Below, one piece after another: positions 44,191 through 53,803 of a DNA stretch of 64,000 nt. Below the pieces are notes generated by a model. That model had not been told where the DNA came from. It did not search any database and worked only from the letters and a program-made list of their open reading frames with translations. Every line of letters starts with the position of its first letter. Within the stretch, counting starts at the first letter, position 1. Both the position numbers and the translations under genes were made by a program. Origin of the DNA: JAPOXR01 sp965199765 (GTDB lineage: Bacteria; Pseudomonadota; Alphaproteobacteria; Rhodobacterales; Rhodobacteraceae); the NCBI GenBank assembly GCA_965199765.1, contig CBDATC010000001.1, forward strand, positions 1,054,001 through 1,118,000, given 5' to 3'.

Positions 44191-44281
44191 GGAATCGAAG
44201 CCGGGGTTTCTTGCAAATTTTCTGGGCTCAGCACTTAGTTTGACAAACCAGTTACGCCTTGGGGGCCAATGGATCGACGAG

Positions 44282-44344
44282 GTAGTGCCCAGAATCTTTC
44301 GCACTTTCCATCATGCGAAGGCGGCTCCGTTATGTTGAAGTTTT
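44282..44344 (+). repeat. 63-bp repeat, copy 2
   Basis: The sequence begins GGTAGTGCCCAGAATCTTTC and matches copy 1 at 60 of 63 positions, same orientation, 6.4 kb away. It lies between two convergent genes (ends at 44190 and 44368). Similarity to copy 1 stops where both lose GTTGAAGTTT, which is consistent with a shared outer end. Confidence 0.6.
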
Positions 44345-44367
44345 TGTGCCGTATCTTCGATATGCAT

Positions 44368-45471
44368 TCATTCAAGCGCACTGATCTGGTATTGTGAGCG
44401 CGCAAGCCATTCTGGATTGATCTCAACCCCCCAACCCGGTGTGTCCGAAACATTCACACGCCCGTCAGCAACAGAAAACGGGTTTGAGCAAAAAAGATCC
44501 TGCTGCCAAGGGTAGTAGTCAGCTCCCTCGATCGACAACTCAAGAAATTTGCCGGCATTCGGCAACGACTTGAGAAAATGCATTGTGAACAGCGTAACCA
44601 TTGAAAGATTTGCGCAATGCGGTGTTGCCGGAAGGCCGGCTTCGCGAGCCTGCTTTGCAACTCTCAATGCCCGAGAAACACCGCCAACATAAAGAATGTC
44701 GGGCTGAACAATATCCACCGCGCGCATATCAATCATGCGGCGCCAGTTCACCATTGACCAGTCCTGTTCGCCGCCGGTCACATCGATTTCCAAAGCAGCT
44801 GCGACTTCAGCGGTCTGCTCCATTTCCCAATAGGGACAGGGTTCCTCGAAATGACAAAATCCATGCTCCTCCAGTCGCTGACCTATTTCAATGGCCTGTT
44901 TCGGCGCATAGCAGGAATTCGCGTCGATCAGCAGATCCGCGCTGTCCGAAAATTCGTTTCCCATCGCCGCAATCAGCGCTTCAGTCCGATCTGGCCACTC
45001 ATCCCTGCCTCGGCCAACTTCTGTGCCAGCCCGGACTTTGAATGCCGTAAAGCCAAATCTTTCCTGTAACCGCGCCAACCTCTGAACCTCGCGCTCGGGA
45101 GTGATATCCCGCTTCATCGAAGACGCATAGACCCGTAGTTGGCCAGGTTTGCCACCCAGCAATTCGACAACAGGTTTGCCATCGCGTTTTCCGCGCGCGT
45201 CCCAAACCGCGGTGTCCAACCCGGCCATGGCTCGACACAGATAGGAACCGGGAAATTTGTGCTCCCTTTCCATCACGGTGTCGAGAAGATCATCAAGGTC
45301 GGCGGTGTCGTGGCCAAGCGTCCATGGAGCAACCTGCCGATGCAAAACTTGCGATGTTATGTCGGAGTTATACGTTGAAACCTGGCCCCAGCCTTGCGTT
45401 CCGCAATCAAAAGTAGCCCGAACGAACCCAACAAATTCATTCGAAAACGTCTCCAGCTTCACCGTTTTCAT
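44368..45471 (-). CDS. Enolase-superfamily (mandelate racemase/muconate lactonising type) enzyme
   Basis: The product has 367 residues. The KxK-like base is seen in FTAFKVRAG, metal ligands in LLIDANSCY (Asp), FEEPCP (Glu) and TGGEQ (Glu), and a likely catalytic His in TPHCAN. This is the layout of sugar-acid dehydratases (mandelate racemase group). It lies next to the dehydrogenase and sugar transporter genes, so dehydration of an aldonic, galactaric or similar acid is likely. The specific substrate needs structural or biochemical data. Confidence 0.87.
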   Translation of the reverse strand: MKTVKLETFSNEFVGFVRATFDCGTQGWGQVSTYNSDITSQVLHRQVAPWTLGHDTADLDDLLDTVMEREHKFPGSYLCRAMAGLDTAVWDARGKRDGKPVVELLGGKPGQLRVYASSMKRDITPEREVQRLARLQERFGFTAFKVRAGTEVGRGRDEWPDRTEALIAAMGNEFSDSADLLIDANSCYAPKQAIEIGQRLEEHGFCHFEEPCPYWEMEQTAEVAAALEIDVTGGEQDWSMVNWRRMIDMRAVDIVQPDILYVGGVSRALRVAKQAREAGLPATPHCANLSMVTLFTMHFLKSLPNAGKFLELSIEGADYYPWQQDLFCSNPFSVADGRVNVSDTPGWGVEINPEWLARSQYQISALE

Positions 45472-45697
45472 TTTGGAACTCCAACAATTCAGCAGCCGAT
45501 GGTCTTTGCGAACGGCAGCTCAACCAAACAATAGCTGTGCTCAATTCACAAATCCTCAGGTGGCTTGACTCGATTTCCGCAGCGGGTTTGCGCGCCTGCC
45601 GATCCCCTAGATGAAAAAACCGCGCGTTCCGCTGCCAACATTCATCCATTGTGTCTTTGCTCATGTACTGTAAGGATAAAGTCTCGGTAATCCAGAA

Positions 45698-46387
45698 TTA
45701 TGCCGACTTTCGGGCGGGCTTCAGTCTAATGCCCGGAAGAACTTTCTCCAGCGACCTCAGAAAAGCGCCGCAGCCGGTATTCTTTACGCTGACTTCGTCA
45801 ATTCCAATGTCTGAAAGATCTGGGACCTCACGGCTGTCTTCGTATTGCAGGACTCTGTCCTTGATCAATTGGATATGCAGTGCATCCCTGCCATGAACCA
45901 CCCCCAGCAAAGGACGGATTTCTTCAATGAACCCGACGCCCGACACAACCGATATCCGTGCATTGGCACGGTTCGCAGCCACACGCCCTGCCCCCGCGCG
46001 GCCAAGATAATCATCCCCTTCACGAGGCTTCAATACCGTCTCACTGAACTGAATATAAGCTTCCCGAGGCGACAGACCACCGAACTCTTCGCACGCTCTG
46101 TCTTTGCAGGACTCAAAGGCCAAAGGTGGCAGTCCTTTATCTAATCCATAATAGTCATGAGTCAGCCGCTTCAACATGTTCGACAACGCGAAATGGTCCG
46201 CGCCCAACCGTTCCGAAAGACAAAAACCCGCTCGGTTTTTCCCGGAACGAGGAGGTCCCGATATGAGCACCAGCCAATAGGGAAATAACACGTCAGCTGC
46301 CGCGCCGTCGCTGCGCTTCACCTTCGGCCATTGGAGCAGATCATCCGGCACATCGTGGGCCGTCAATAATTCTTCCATGATAAGCAT
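45698..46387 (-). CDS. P-loop protein resembling deoxynucleotide monophosphate kinase
   Basis: The product has 229 residues. The P-loop at 44-51 is SGPPRSGKN, in which Asn replaces the usual Ser/Thr after Lys, followed by FCLSERLGADHFALSNML. A second block (FESCKDRACEEFGGLSPREAYIQFSE, then DDYLGRAGA) resembles phage T4 gp1-like deoxynucleoside monophosphate kinases. It ends the leftward trio with the helicase and 472-aa genes and starts 10 bases after the helicase stop. A role in nucleotide supply for a mobile element is inferred; it may be a regulator or toxin-like P-loop protein instead. Confidence 0.6.
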   Translation of the reverse strand: MLIMEELLTAHDVPDDLLQWPKVKRSDGAAADVLFPYWLVLISGPPRSGKNRAGFCLSERLGADHFALSNMLKRLTHDYYGLDKGLPPLAFESCKDRACEEFGGLSPREAYIQFSETVLKPREGDDYLGRAGAGRVAANRANARISVVSGVGFIEEIRPLLGVVHGRDALHIQLIKDRVLQYEDSREVPDLSDIGIDEVSVKNTGCGAFLRSLEKVLPGIRLKPARKSA

Positions 46388-46396
46388 CGCAGTTGG

Positions 46397-49300
46397 CTAA
46401 ACGAGTCGCATTTCGGGGGGAAGCTCACCCTCTTCTAACCGCCGGTAGATTTTGTTGACGGTATCTCTGAGACGCGCTTCCGTGAACAACCCGCCTTGAC
46501 TAAACTCCGAAAATATCTCTTGAATTTCTTCGGCGCTCGTGTCAAGATTCCAGTAGGCATAGTAATGTCCGTGCATTTTTTTGCTTGTGGACGGATAACG
46601 GTTTTGAAAGTCCTTTAACCTTCTGAAAATAGTGAGCTTGATGCACTTGTCGGAGCCGGCATATCGAATGCCGCAGTCGAATTTGAATTGCGATTTAATT
46701 CTGTCACTTCCCTGCCAGACAGTATGTGGTCCGATTTTTCCCTCCCTGAACAACGCGGCCAGCGCACCGATAACGCGCCCAGAGGCAATCGGCGTTGGCA
46801 ACAGTTTAAGCTGAACTTGGGCGCCCGTTATCACGATGCCTCGCTGACGCCGGCCAGAAAACTCACGATAGACCGCCATACTTCCCAGTTTATTCTCTTG
46901 TGCCGTCGATAACGCCTCAAGCAAATTTCCGTGAAGGATCTGCACCGGAAGTTGCCGGTTCAGCTTTAGCTGATGCGCAAACTGGCGACTGTGCCGGTGG
47001 TTGGCACCGAGTTCCAGGCCAACACTGAAGGCAACGTTCGATTCCGGCCTCGCCAACAAGCGGCCGACATTCATAAGTTCAGTGCTGCTGTGGCCAGGCG
47101 TGACCGTTCTGAATTTATAGGCTTTCGGCATGAGCGCACATTCAGGCCGAGGACGAATGAGCTTTACAATGGTTCTGCGCAGATCATCTGGCTGCCTATC
47201 AAACTCATCGCCGATCTGAAGGACGCGGCCCGGTTTAATATTGCGAAGCGTCTCGACAAGACGCTGCAGATTCGCCAATCGCCTCCTGAAGTTGTATGGC
47301 TGCGTCTCTGGATCTGTTATGGCGTCTTCAACCCGCTCTCCTGTCCTGACCAAAAGTCTAAGAGCGTTTGGTATCTGCATTTCAACCTGGTCAGCAAGGA
47401 ATGCAAACCCATCGACACCGTCTTCGACACGCGAAACATCAACCATCTTTTGAACTTCTTCAGCGCTGATCGGCTCGTCAGAATTATGGTGAATGCCTGT
47501 CGACATATAGAGCGGCGAAAAGAACGCCGACCGGTCCTCTATATCGGTACGGGGCTCTTGCCCGGAAAACAGCGAGGTTGCCTTGACTTCGATGGATCCT
47601 TGTAATTCCTGAACCTTAAGCGGATTTGCGTTTCGGCTATCAAGCTCTTCCAGAGTCGCCTCGAATTCCACCCGGATAAGCTCGATAAGTCTTGATTGCT
47701 CGGCCGCGCTGAGCGCGAGAGAACGCGAAAGAACGCGGTTGGCGAGCGAATCGATTCCAGAATTCTTGCCGCCGACATCCGAAATCAAAGCCACCTTGTG
47801 TTCGTGGAGGTCTGAATCCTCGAATGACAGATTGGCGAATCCAAGCCGACGCGCCAATTTCTCATTGGATTGAAGAACGTGTTTCACTACGACATCACCG
47901 ACTTTGTTGTAGAAATCCGGCATGTCATCAGCCAGCAAGGGGTGGGAGCGATTACCGTCAATGATTGCTCCCATTGCGTGCAGCTTTCTGTTTCTCTGTT
48001 GCAGTAGCCGCATTTCCGGCACCAGCCCGGTCATGACCGAGACGATTCTCGGCTTGGCCACCTGTCCGTAACGGTTGCCTCGGCCTTGAGCTTGGATATA
48101 TTTAATGATGTCGGTCGGCGTCTCCATCTCAATCAATGAACGTGGTCTTTGATCTTTGAAGTCAGGTCCTGCGTGAAAAGAGCCGCCGGTCGCTCCGGCC
48201 TTATTGAAAATGAGGACGTCAATTTCGCCATCATTGTAATCGGAGACGACCTTCCGGCGGTCTGTGGTCTTGCAGCGAACAATCTTTCCCCCTCGGTATG
48301 CAAGCGAACGGCCAGAGATTTCTCCAACTTTCAGCCCCTTGCTTTCCAAGCCTTCGATAACAGCATCAAGAGGCGACGCGGACAGCTCTTCCGGCAGCGC
48401 TTCTATCGCAGCTTGAATCTTCACCGACAATCGAAAGACCTCTTCGTCTTCTTCTCGAAAATCGACGCGTTCGCCATCCACTTTGCCCCAGAAGATAGAA
48501 TTTGCAACTCTGGAAACTTGATGGCGGAAAGTCAGCGGTCCGCCATTCTCATTTTCTTCATTTCTCACGATTTCGTTGAACAGTTCCGCACTCGTTGAAT
48601 GAAAAGTGATTTGCGGTTTTCTTCCCTCTGCGATTTCGTTCTCAGCCTCTTCGACAACCTGTTCCACCTTGATCGCATTGATGGCGAGACGCGCCAATCG
48701 CGCCAATGGATTTCCGGCCGCGGAACCATGACTATAAAGCGACTTTGTGCGTGCCCGCGCAGTGGTCTCGTCAACTCCCGCGTCAATCATTAGGGCATAC
48801 TCGACCTCCTGCAGCCGGCCGACCAAAAAACCTACTCGCAGCGTCGCGTCGATCAACAGTTCGCACAACGGCGAAATCTGATTCATCAATGCTTGATATC
48901 GTGCGAGACGGCGATCGTCTGGCATGCGCACGTGGAACTCGATCGCAGACAAATTATGATCGCGGCGCAGAAACACTCCGTCTTCCGCCAGCATGGTTGT
49001 AAAGCACTCTTGCGCGGTTTCTCCGCCCGCCGCGAGATTATCCAATATGATGTCAAGACGATCGCCTTCGGAATCTGGAAGCAGCGGCTTATACAGATTC
49101 GCGCCGGACGGATCCCGCATCGGCGTAGCTGTGGCGAACACAACATTCGAGCGACCAACCCGCTTAATTATTGTTCGTATCGCTGCTCCCGTGTTGGTGG
49201 CTTGATTGATCGCATTGTACGATTCATCGAGAATCAGCAGCGTATCCTTATCCGGCGCCGATGCCGCCCATCTGCGACTCGCGCGATCAGGCTTGCCATT

Positions 49301-51241
49301 GAACTGAGAGTAATTCGTAATCACAAGATTTGCGCCTGACGGCCATTGTCCAGACTCATAGATGTCCTGGCGTTTAGCCGCCGAATTTGTTCGGTAGATC
49401 ACCAGGTTCCCGTCCGCATCAACATTCTTTGTCTTCAAAACAACCGAACGCGATGCCATAATGCACGGCCTGGCTTCTTTGTCGGCTTGAACGGCCATCA
49501 AATCCCGCCACACATCCGGAATGTTAATCTGGGCGTTTTCTGTAAAATATAGAACTTTGCCGCCTTCCCGGATATGTTTTCTCGCAATTGCAGCGAGACT
49601 TCTGCCCTTGCCGATGCCGGTTTGGTCCGCCAACAGAAATCCACGCTCCCGTCTTGATGCGACTTCTCGCATCGCTATCGCATCGACCTGCTCGGCGGTC
49701 AAAAACTCCTTTAACTGATCCTTCTCGATCCCCAGAGCAACGGACACAAACCCGTCAGCCCCGCCTTCTTCCTGCAGTGACTCTTCGACCCGGCGCTGCG
49801 CTTTGGCGGTCGCGCCTTCCAATGATTTTGGAATCATCGTTGAAGGCGGCATGATCTTCGACAGCGCAAGATACGGGCTTTGTCTTGTTCTATCACCCGC
49901 CTCGTCGGCATCGTTTCCAAGAATCTGGCGGTGCCAATTGGAGATTTGTCGTCGGGAACGGAGCAGTTCCGTATGCAAAGCATCCAGCTCATCCACGTCG
50001 CTTACGGTGAAGGTTCGCTCAGCCGCGGCAGGTAAAGACTCCGCGATTCTCGGTCTGCGTTCACCAACGAAGAAAACAGTGATCGGCTCTCCCGAAACGC
50101 TGCCGACCGCAACCGAGGATGCAATTTCTGCAACAGCCTCGAAAGCATAAGCGCGCCCCAAAGCCTGCCTTGTGGCCTCAACTTCGCCGGTACTGGAACC
50201 CCCAGAGACCAAAAGAATGCTGAATCCTTCGTCTGTCCTGCTTGTCAGAGCGTTGGACGCACGCTCGGCTGCACCGCCGGTTGGCGCACCGGTCAAATCA
50301 AGGAGCTGGTATGTCGCTCTGCCTTCGCTTCGCAGTGAAGGAGCCGCCAATCCAAGTCTTGCAACGCCTGAGAATTCAATGTCGGTCGCTTTCAGCGTTG
50401 TTCTTCGCAAAAAGATCAGGAAAGCGGCCGTTGGCAGAATACCATCGCCTCCATCATTCGGCGCTTTAACGATCTCCGCTGCGTTGAGCGCGCATTTGAT
50501 AGCGATGTGATAGTTTTCGCGGCCACCTCCAACAACGGTCGAAACGATTTGATGCAGCATTTCTTCGCGCAATGCAGATGCGAAGCCAGCTGGCTCCAAC
50601 GGCGTTTTTCTTCCGTCGAACTCCTCGCAGGCTGCATCGACCACCGTCTGCAACGCGTCCTCTCCGACCGTTCCGTGCATAGCCATCTTGACCAAACCAG
50701 CCGAGATTTGCGGCACGCTTCCTTCGTTAACCGCTCTGAGAAATTCCTCCGGTGTCGATGCGCTGTCTTCTTCAAGTTTTTTGATGTGACCTTCTGCATC
50801 GGTGGTGTGCCGATAGCGTTTGCCGGCATTGTCCCGAAAGACCCTCTGGTCGCGGAAATTTCTTCCGAGCTCTAAAGGCGGATTGTCATCGAACCGGGCA
50901 TGGGTGTTTTGCGACTCGGTGCAGTCGATCAAATATGGATATGACCTCCCAAGTTCACTTGGCAGATCGATCAGTTCCGCATTCAGCGCCTGAGCAAGTG
51001 CGGCCGCACTAAGCGGCGCATTGGTTTCCGAAAAACAAACAACAGCACCGTTGTCGCCGGTCTCTTGGAATCCAAATTCCAGCGCGAGGTTCCTGAACTC
51101 TTCGCCGCTGCCGTCGGCGGCGAAGGTCAGCATCAAGCCTTTGGCGCCGTTCGGGAATATCACCCGGCGCAGTTGCGCGGAGTTATCGGGAAACTTCAAC
51201 CATTTGATTGCTGTCTCATCTTTGCGAGTCGCCTTGGCCAA
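46397..51241 (-). CDS. Giant strawberry-notch-like superfamily 2 helicase
   Basis: The product has 1614 residues. Motif I is LLADQTGIGKGRSLA (about 533-547), motif II is LILDESYNA (about 668-676), motif III is FATATPMRD, and motif VI is QAQGRGNRYGQ (about 1050-1060). This is the DExx set of the strawberry-notch (SNO) NTPase and C-terminal helicase domains, common on plasmids, phages and integrative elements. The N-terminal about 450 and C-terminal about 350 residues lie outside the helicase core and I do not recognise them. It is read between the 472-aa gene and the P-loop gene. Its role is probably DNA or chromatin-like remodelling during replication or transfer; that is inference. Confidence 0.82.
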   Translation of the reverse strand: MAKATRKDETAIKWLKFPDNSAQLRRVIFPNGAKGLMLTFAADGSGEEFRNLALEFGFQETGDNGAVVCFSETNAPLSAAALAQALNAELIDLPSELGRSYPYLIDCTESQNTHARFDDNPPLELGRNFRDQRVFRDNAGKRYRHTTDAEGHIKKLEEDSASTPEEFLRAVNEGSVPQISAGLVKMAMHGTVGEDALQTVVDAACEEFDGRKTPLEPAGFASALREEMLHQIVSTVVGGGRENYHIAIKCALNAAEIVKAPNDGGDGILPTAAFLIFLRRTTLKATDIEFSGVARLGLAAPSLRSEGRATYQLLDLTGAPTGGAAERASNALTSRTDEGFSILLVSGGSSTGEVEATRQALGRAYAFEAVAEIASSVAVGSVSGEPITVFFVGERRPRIAESLPAAAERTFTVSDVDELDALHTELLRSRRQISNWHRQILGNDADEAGDRTRQSPYLALSKIMPPSTMIPKSLEGATAKAQRRVEESLQEEGGADGFVSVALGIEKDQLKEFLTAEQVDAIAMREVASRRERGFLLADQTGIGKGRSLAAIARKHIREGGKVLYFTENAQINIPDVWRDLMAVQADKEARPCIMASRSVVLKTKNVDADGNLVIYRTNSAAKRQDIYESGQWPSGANLVITNYSQFNGKPDRASRRWAASAPDKDTLLILDESYNAINQATNTGAAIRTIIKRVGRSNVVFATATPMRDPSGANLYKPLLPDSEGDRLDIILDNLAAGGETAQECFTTMLAEDGVFLRRDHNLSAIEFHVRMPDDRRLARYQALMNQISPLCELLIDATLRVGFLVGRLQEVEYALMIDAGVDETTARARTKSLYSHGSAAGNPLARLARLAINAIKVEQVVEEAENEIAEGRKPQITFHSTSAELFNEIVRNEENENGGPLTFRHQVSRVANSIFWGKVDGERVDFREEDEEVFRLSVKIQAAIEALPEELSASPLDAVIEGLESKGLKVGEISGRSLAYRGGKIVRCKTTDRRKVVSDYNDGEIDVLIFNKAGATGGSFHAGPDFKDQRPRSLIEMETPTDIIKYIQAQGRGNRYGQVAKPRIVSVMTGLVPEMRLLQQRNRKLHAMGAIIDGNRSHPLLADDMPDFYNKVGDVVVKHVLQSNEKLARRLGFANLSFEDSDLHEHKVALISDVGGKNSGIDSLANRVLSRSLALSAAEQSRLIELIRVEFEATLEELDSRNANPLKVQELQGSIEVKATSLFSGQEPRTDIEDRSAFFSPLYMSTGIHHNSDEPISAEEVQKMVDVSRVEDGVDGFAFLADQVEMQIPNALRLLVRTGERVEDAITDPETQPYNFRRRLANLQRLVETLRNIKPGRVLQIGDEFDRQPDDLRRTIVKLIRPRPECALMPKAYKFRTVTPGHSSTELMNVGRLLARPESNVAFSVGLELGANHRHSRQFAHQLKLNRQLPVQILHGNLLEALSTAQENKLGSMAVYREFSGRRQRGIVITGAQVQLKLLPTPIASGRVIGALAALFREGKIGPHTVWQGSDRIKSQFKFDCGIRYAGSDKCIKLTIFRRLKDFQNRYPSTSKKMHGHYYAYWNLDTSAEEIQEIFSEFSQGGLFTEARLRDTVNKIYRRLEEGELPPEMRLV

Positions 51242-51317
51242 CCCAACCTCCTCATTCAGAAGACGCTGGGCTGGCTTAGCTGCCTAATCGGGTGACACGC
51301 TAACGCTTCGACCGGCG

Positions 51318-52736
51318 TCAGAAATTGAATACATCGTCCTCGGGGGGAGTGGTCTGCAAGCGCGGCGAATATTCGGGAGCATCCTCCTGATGAACCTGAT
51401 GAAGCCGCTTGTCATCCGCTCCAAACTCCATGTTTAAACCATCCGGCTCAGATGCGCAAGCTCCGAGGTGCGCTTTTTCAGCCGCTTTTTCAGCCGCTTT
51501 TTCTCGTTCGATGGACGGGCTTTCCGGCAATGATTCCACACGCAACCGGACTGCTTCCAGAATATTATCATAGTAACGCAGATGGGCATCAGGGTCCGAC
51601 GGCGACGGCACTGCATCTTTCGGCAGAGCCGAGGTGAGCGCCCGAGACTTAGCGAGATAGAGCGCGTCGCTTTCACCGCCATACGGTTTTAGAAATGCCG
51701 TCGAAATTGCAAATCCGTATCGTGGGACTTGTGGCAGCTGTACAGCGGCATCGGCAAAAAACCTTTCTATATCAATGTTCCAAACGCCCTTCCAGCCCTG
51801 CGCTGCAAAGCTGTTCCTTGCATCGTCGTGAGCTTGGGAAAGAAAGGCTGCTTCAAGCCTTTCAACCTGTTCTTTGTCAATTTGCCGAAGCGCAGTCTCT
51901 ACCCGTTCGCCGAGCCCGCCTGTCATATAACGGGTGAGCGGCACGGCGTTTCTTGCTCCCAAGTCTATCGATTCGCAGACACGGGAACCGAGTCGAACAA
52001 TTTCCATTGGAACCACATCAATGGAAGCCTCGCTCTTGAAATGGGGCTTGATATTATTTTTTTCGTACCGCTGCATGAATTTACCGACTGTCTCATCAAC
52101 GGTGCTCATTCCCGACTCGGGTTTCCAACTCGGGATGGCATAAAATGTTGACCTCCGCCGCGCTGCAGTCGTGCTTGATCGGTTTGGAGCTAATGCGATA
52201 AATGCCGCCCCATACTTTTCCAAAGTCTCGCCAAGCGCAGATTTAAGCATTGGTTCGGATGTCGCTGTTTCGCTTCCGGCAAGGTGAAGGATTGTTGCAT
52301 TGTAAACGGTGGCATCGTTTACTTTGAACCGGCGCGGTTTGCCGTCCCGCCCATAGCTTGGCGCAATTTGAATTGGCATTCCCGACCTTATGATCGCATC
52401 AGGTCCGCCCATGCGGTTTAACCATCGGGCAGTCAATTGCCCGTCTTGCGAACGCACGCCTTCAAGCGACAGATAGCCTCCAACAGGAGTAAAGGACATT
52501 TTGGCTTTGTCCTGCAAATCCGCAACCCGCACTGACCGCTGATTGACAGACGTTCTTCGGATGGCGACTGCGATGTTTCTGCCGTCCAACAGCCCTCCCA
52601 TAACTTTGCCGTGAATCTGACCTGGAAAACAATGATTGCCGGCCAGCGCTTCACTGTAGCCTTCAATTTTCAGGACAATATTGCCGATGTGACGAGCGGA
52701 ATTCGACCTGGTATGGTCATCTCTTTCTGACTGCAT
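51318..52736 (-). CDS. Unknown 472-aa protein upstream of the helicase
   Basis: The product has 472 soluble residues and no recognised domain. Blocks include GSETATSEPMLKSALGETLE and MTGGLGERVETALRQIDKE, and the C-terminal segment has an unusual repeated Glu-Lys-Ala run (EREKAAEKAAEKAH) suggesting a short coiled coil. It precedes the strawberry-notch helicase by 76 bases on the same strand and presumably forms one transcript with it. It may be a plasmid-type replication, partition or transfer protein; no assignment is possible. Confidence 0.6.
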   Translation of the reverse strand: MQSERDDHTRSNSARHIGNIVLKIEGYSEALAGNHCFPGQIHGKVMGGLLDGRNIAVAIRRTSVNQRSVRVADLQDKAKMSFTPVGGYLSLEGVRSQDGQLTARWLNRMGGPDAIIRSGMPIQIAPSYGRDGKPRRFKVNDATVYNATILHLAGSETATSEPMLKSALGETLEKYGAAFIALAPNRSSTTAARRRSTFYAIPSWKPESGMSTVDETVGKFMQRYEKNNIKPHFKSEASIDVVPMEIVRLGSRVCESIDLGARNAVPLTRYMTGGLGERVETALRQIDKEQVERLEAAFLSQAHDDARNSFAAQGWKGVWNIDIERFFADAAVQLPQVPRYGFAISTAFLKPYGGESDALYLAKSRALTSALPKDAVPSPSDPDAHLRYYDNILEAVRLRVESLPESPSIEREKAAEKAAEKAHLGACASEPDGLNMEFGADDKRLHQVHQEDAPEYSPRLQTTPPEDDVFNF

Positions 52737-53602
52737 GCAAATTTCCTCAAGCCGAGACTTTCCGAGGCACGAAGCGCCCCGGCCCGGGTAATCTCAGCTC
52801 AGGTTGTGAAATTTGCAGATTCACCCTTCAGCCGCGAATTTGCGGAAATTTTCGCCTTTCTCGTTTTGTAGAGAGCTGCAATTCTGCTGTGAAAGTCTAG
52901 CCGAAAGCAAACCCTTGACGGGCATTCCCACAGAAACCGACTTAAACGTCCAAAAACATGGCTGTTAGCGGATGCTGTGTTTTGCACACGAAAACAACAC
53001 GAGAATCCGGGTTAGTTTGAACGCCATGTTGTTGCCGGTGCCGAAAACTTGGAAACCCCCAGGCAAAATTTCGGGCTGGTATGATCAAATGTCGACTCAA
53101 CGGCTTGGCTGTGCGACTGAAGCCGATCTGTTATGTGCAAATCGCGCCGATTGACCTCGAATTATCAAATGGATGCCGAATTTTTCCAATCATCTGCTTT
53201 ACCCCTGGCTTTGCGATGATTCGAACTAAAGAAGCAGTGATAATGGGCCCGCATGCCGCTTCGGGCCGGCACAGTCACCTAGACAAAGAGCAAGGATTCT
53301 TCACAGACCACGGAAAGCGCACACCATCTCATTCAGGAAAATTCTATTCCATTCAACGAGAATCCTCATGCCGGATTCACGGGCAGGGATGGCTTTCAGC
53401 AGAAGCCGAAACTTTGAAATTGTTCATATGTCCGGATGGTATTGCAAAGCGGAACACCGCAGACTGCTTAACAGGAAACCTTGATGGTACTGAACGCCGT
53501 CGCATGATCGAAAGTGCGAAAGATTCTGGACACTACCCGGAGTTGAAAAACCGAATGTCCAGCGGCGATTTGCCCCACTCCGCACAAGCAGTCATTTCGA
53601 AT
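52737..53602. other. Gene-poor region of 866 bases between helicase and TRAP operons
   Basis: No supported gene. An imperfect AT-rich inverted repeat (GCGAATTTGCGG ... AAATTTTCGC) occurs near 52833-52854, about 100 bases upstream of the 472-aa gene and might be an operator. Copy 3 of the repeat lies at 53495-53537. A 227-codon rightward frame (53081-53764) is rejected because it runs opposite the 66-aa membrane gene and has no family character. Confidence 0.4.
53495..53537 (-). repeat. 43-bp repeat, copy 3 (inverted relative to copies 1 and 2)
   Basis: Read leftward from 53537, the sequence matches the first 43 bases of copy 1 with two mismatches, again starting exactly at GGTAGTGTCC. Similarity ends after ACGGCG, earlier than between copies 1 and 2. 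Copies 2 and 3 face one another around the segment 44.3-53.5 kb. Confidence 0.55.
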
Positions 53603-53803
53603 TCAGGATTGTTTACGCACACAACTGTCCCAGACATCATACGATGCCATCGCCAAAACAGTCAGCGCAATGATCCAAAAAGGCAGTCCGCCCCAGAAGC
53701 CGGCAAAACCCGTGGAGATCGCATGCGCCAATCCCAATGTGAATGCCGCCATCATCAACAATGATAAGACAGCGAGAATTAAACTGATCGTTCGATTGAT
53801 CAT
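53603..53803 (-). CDS. Small two-helix membrane protein at the end of the second TRAP operon
   Basis: The product has 66 residues: helix 1 at about 5-28 (TISLILAVLSLLMMAAFTLGL), a loop with GFWGGLPF, and helix 2 at about 42-58 (WIIALTVLAMASYDVWDS). Its ATG overlaps the amidase TGA (ATGA), so it is translated with it. No known family. The first TRAP operon (15.6 kb) also encodes a small two-helix protein with a Gly-Gly-x-x-Pro loop, suggesting an unrecognised accessory subunit type. Confidence 0.6.
   Translation of the reverse strand: MINRTISLILAVLSLLMMAAFTLGLAHAISTGFAGFWGGLPFWIIALTVLAMASYDVWDSCVRKQS

Noticed and set aside
53081..53764. 227-codon rightward reading frame
   Set aside because: It lies opposite the well supported 66-aa membrane gene and copy 3 of the repeat, has no family character, no convincing ribosome-binding site and biased composition.
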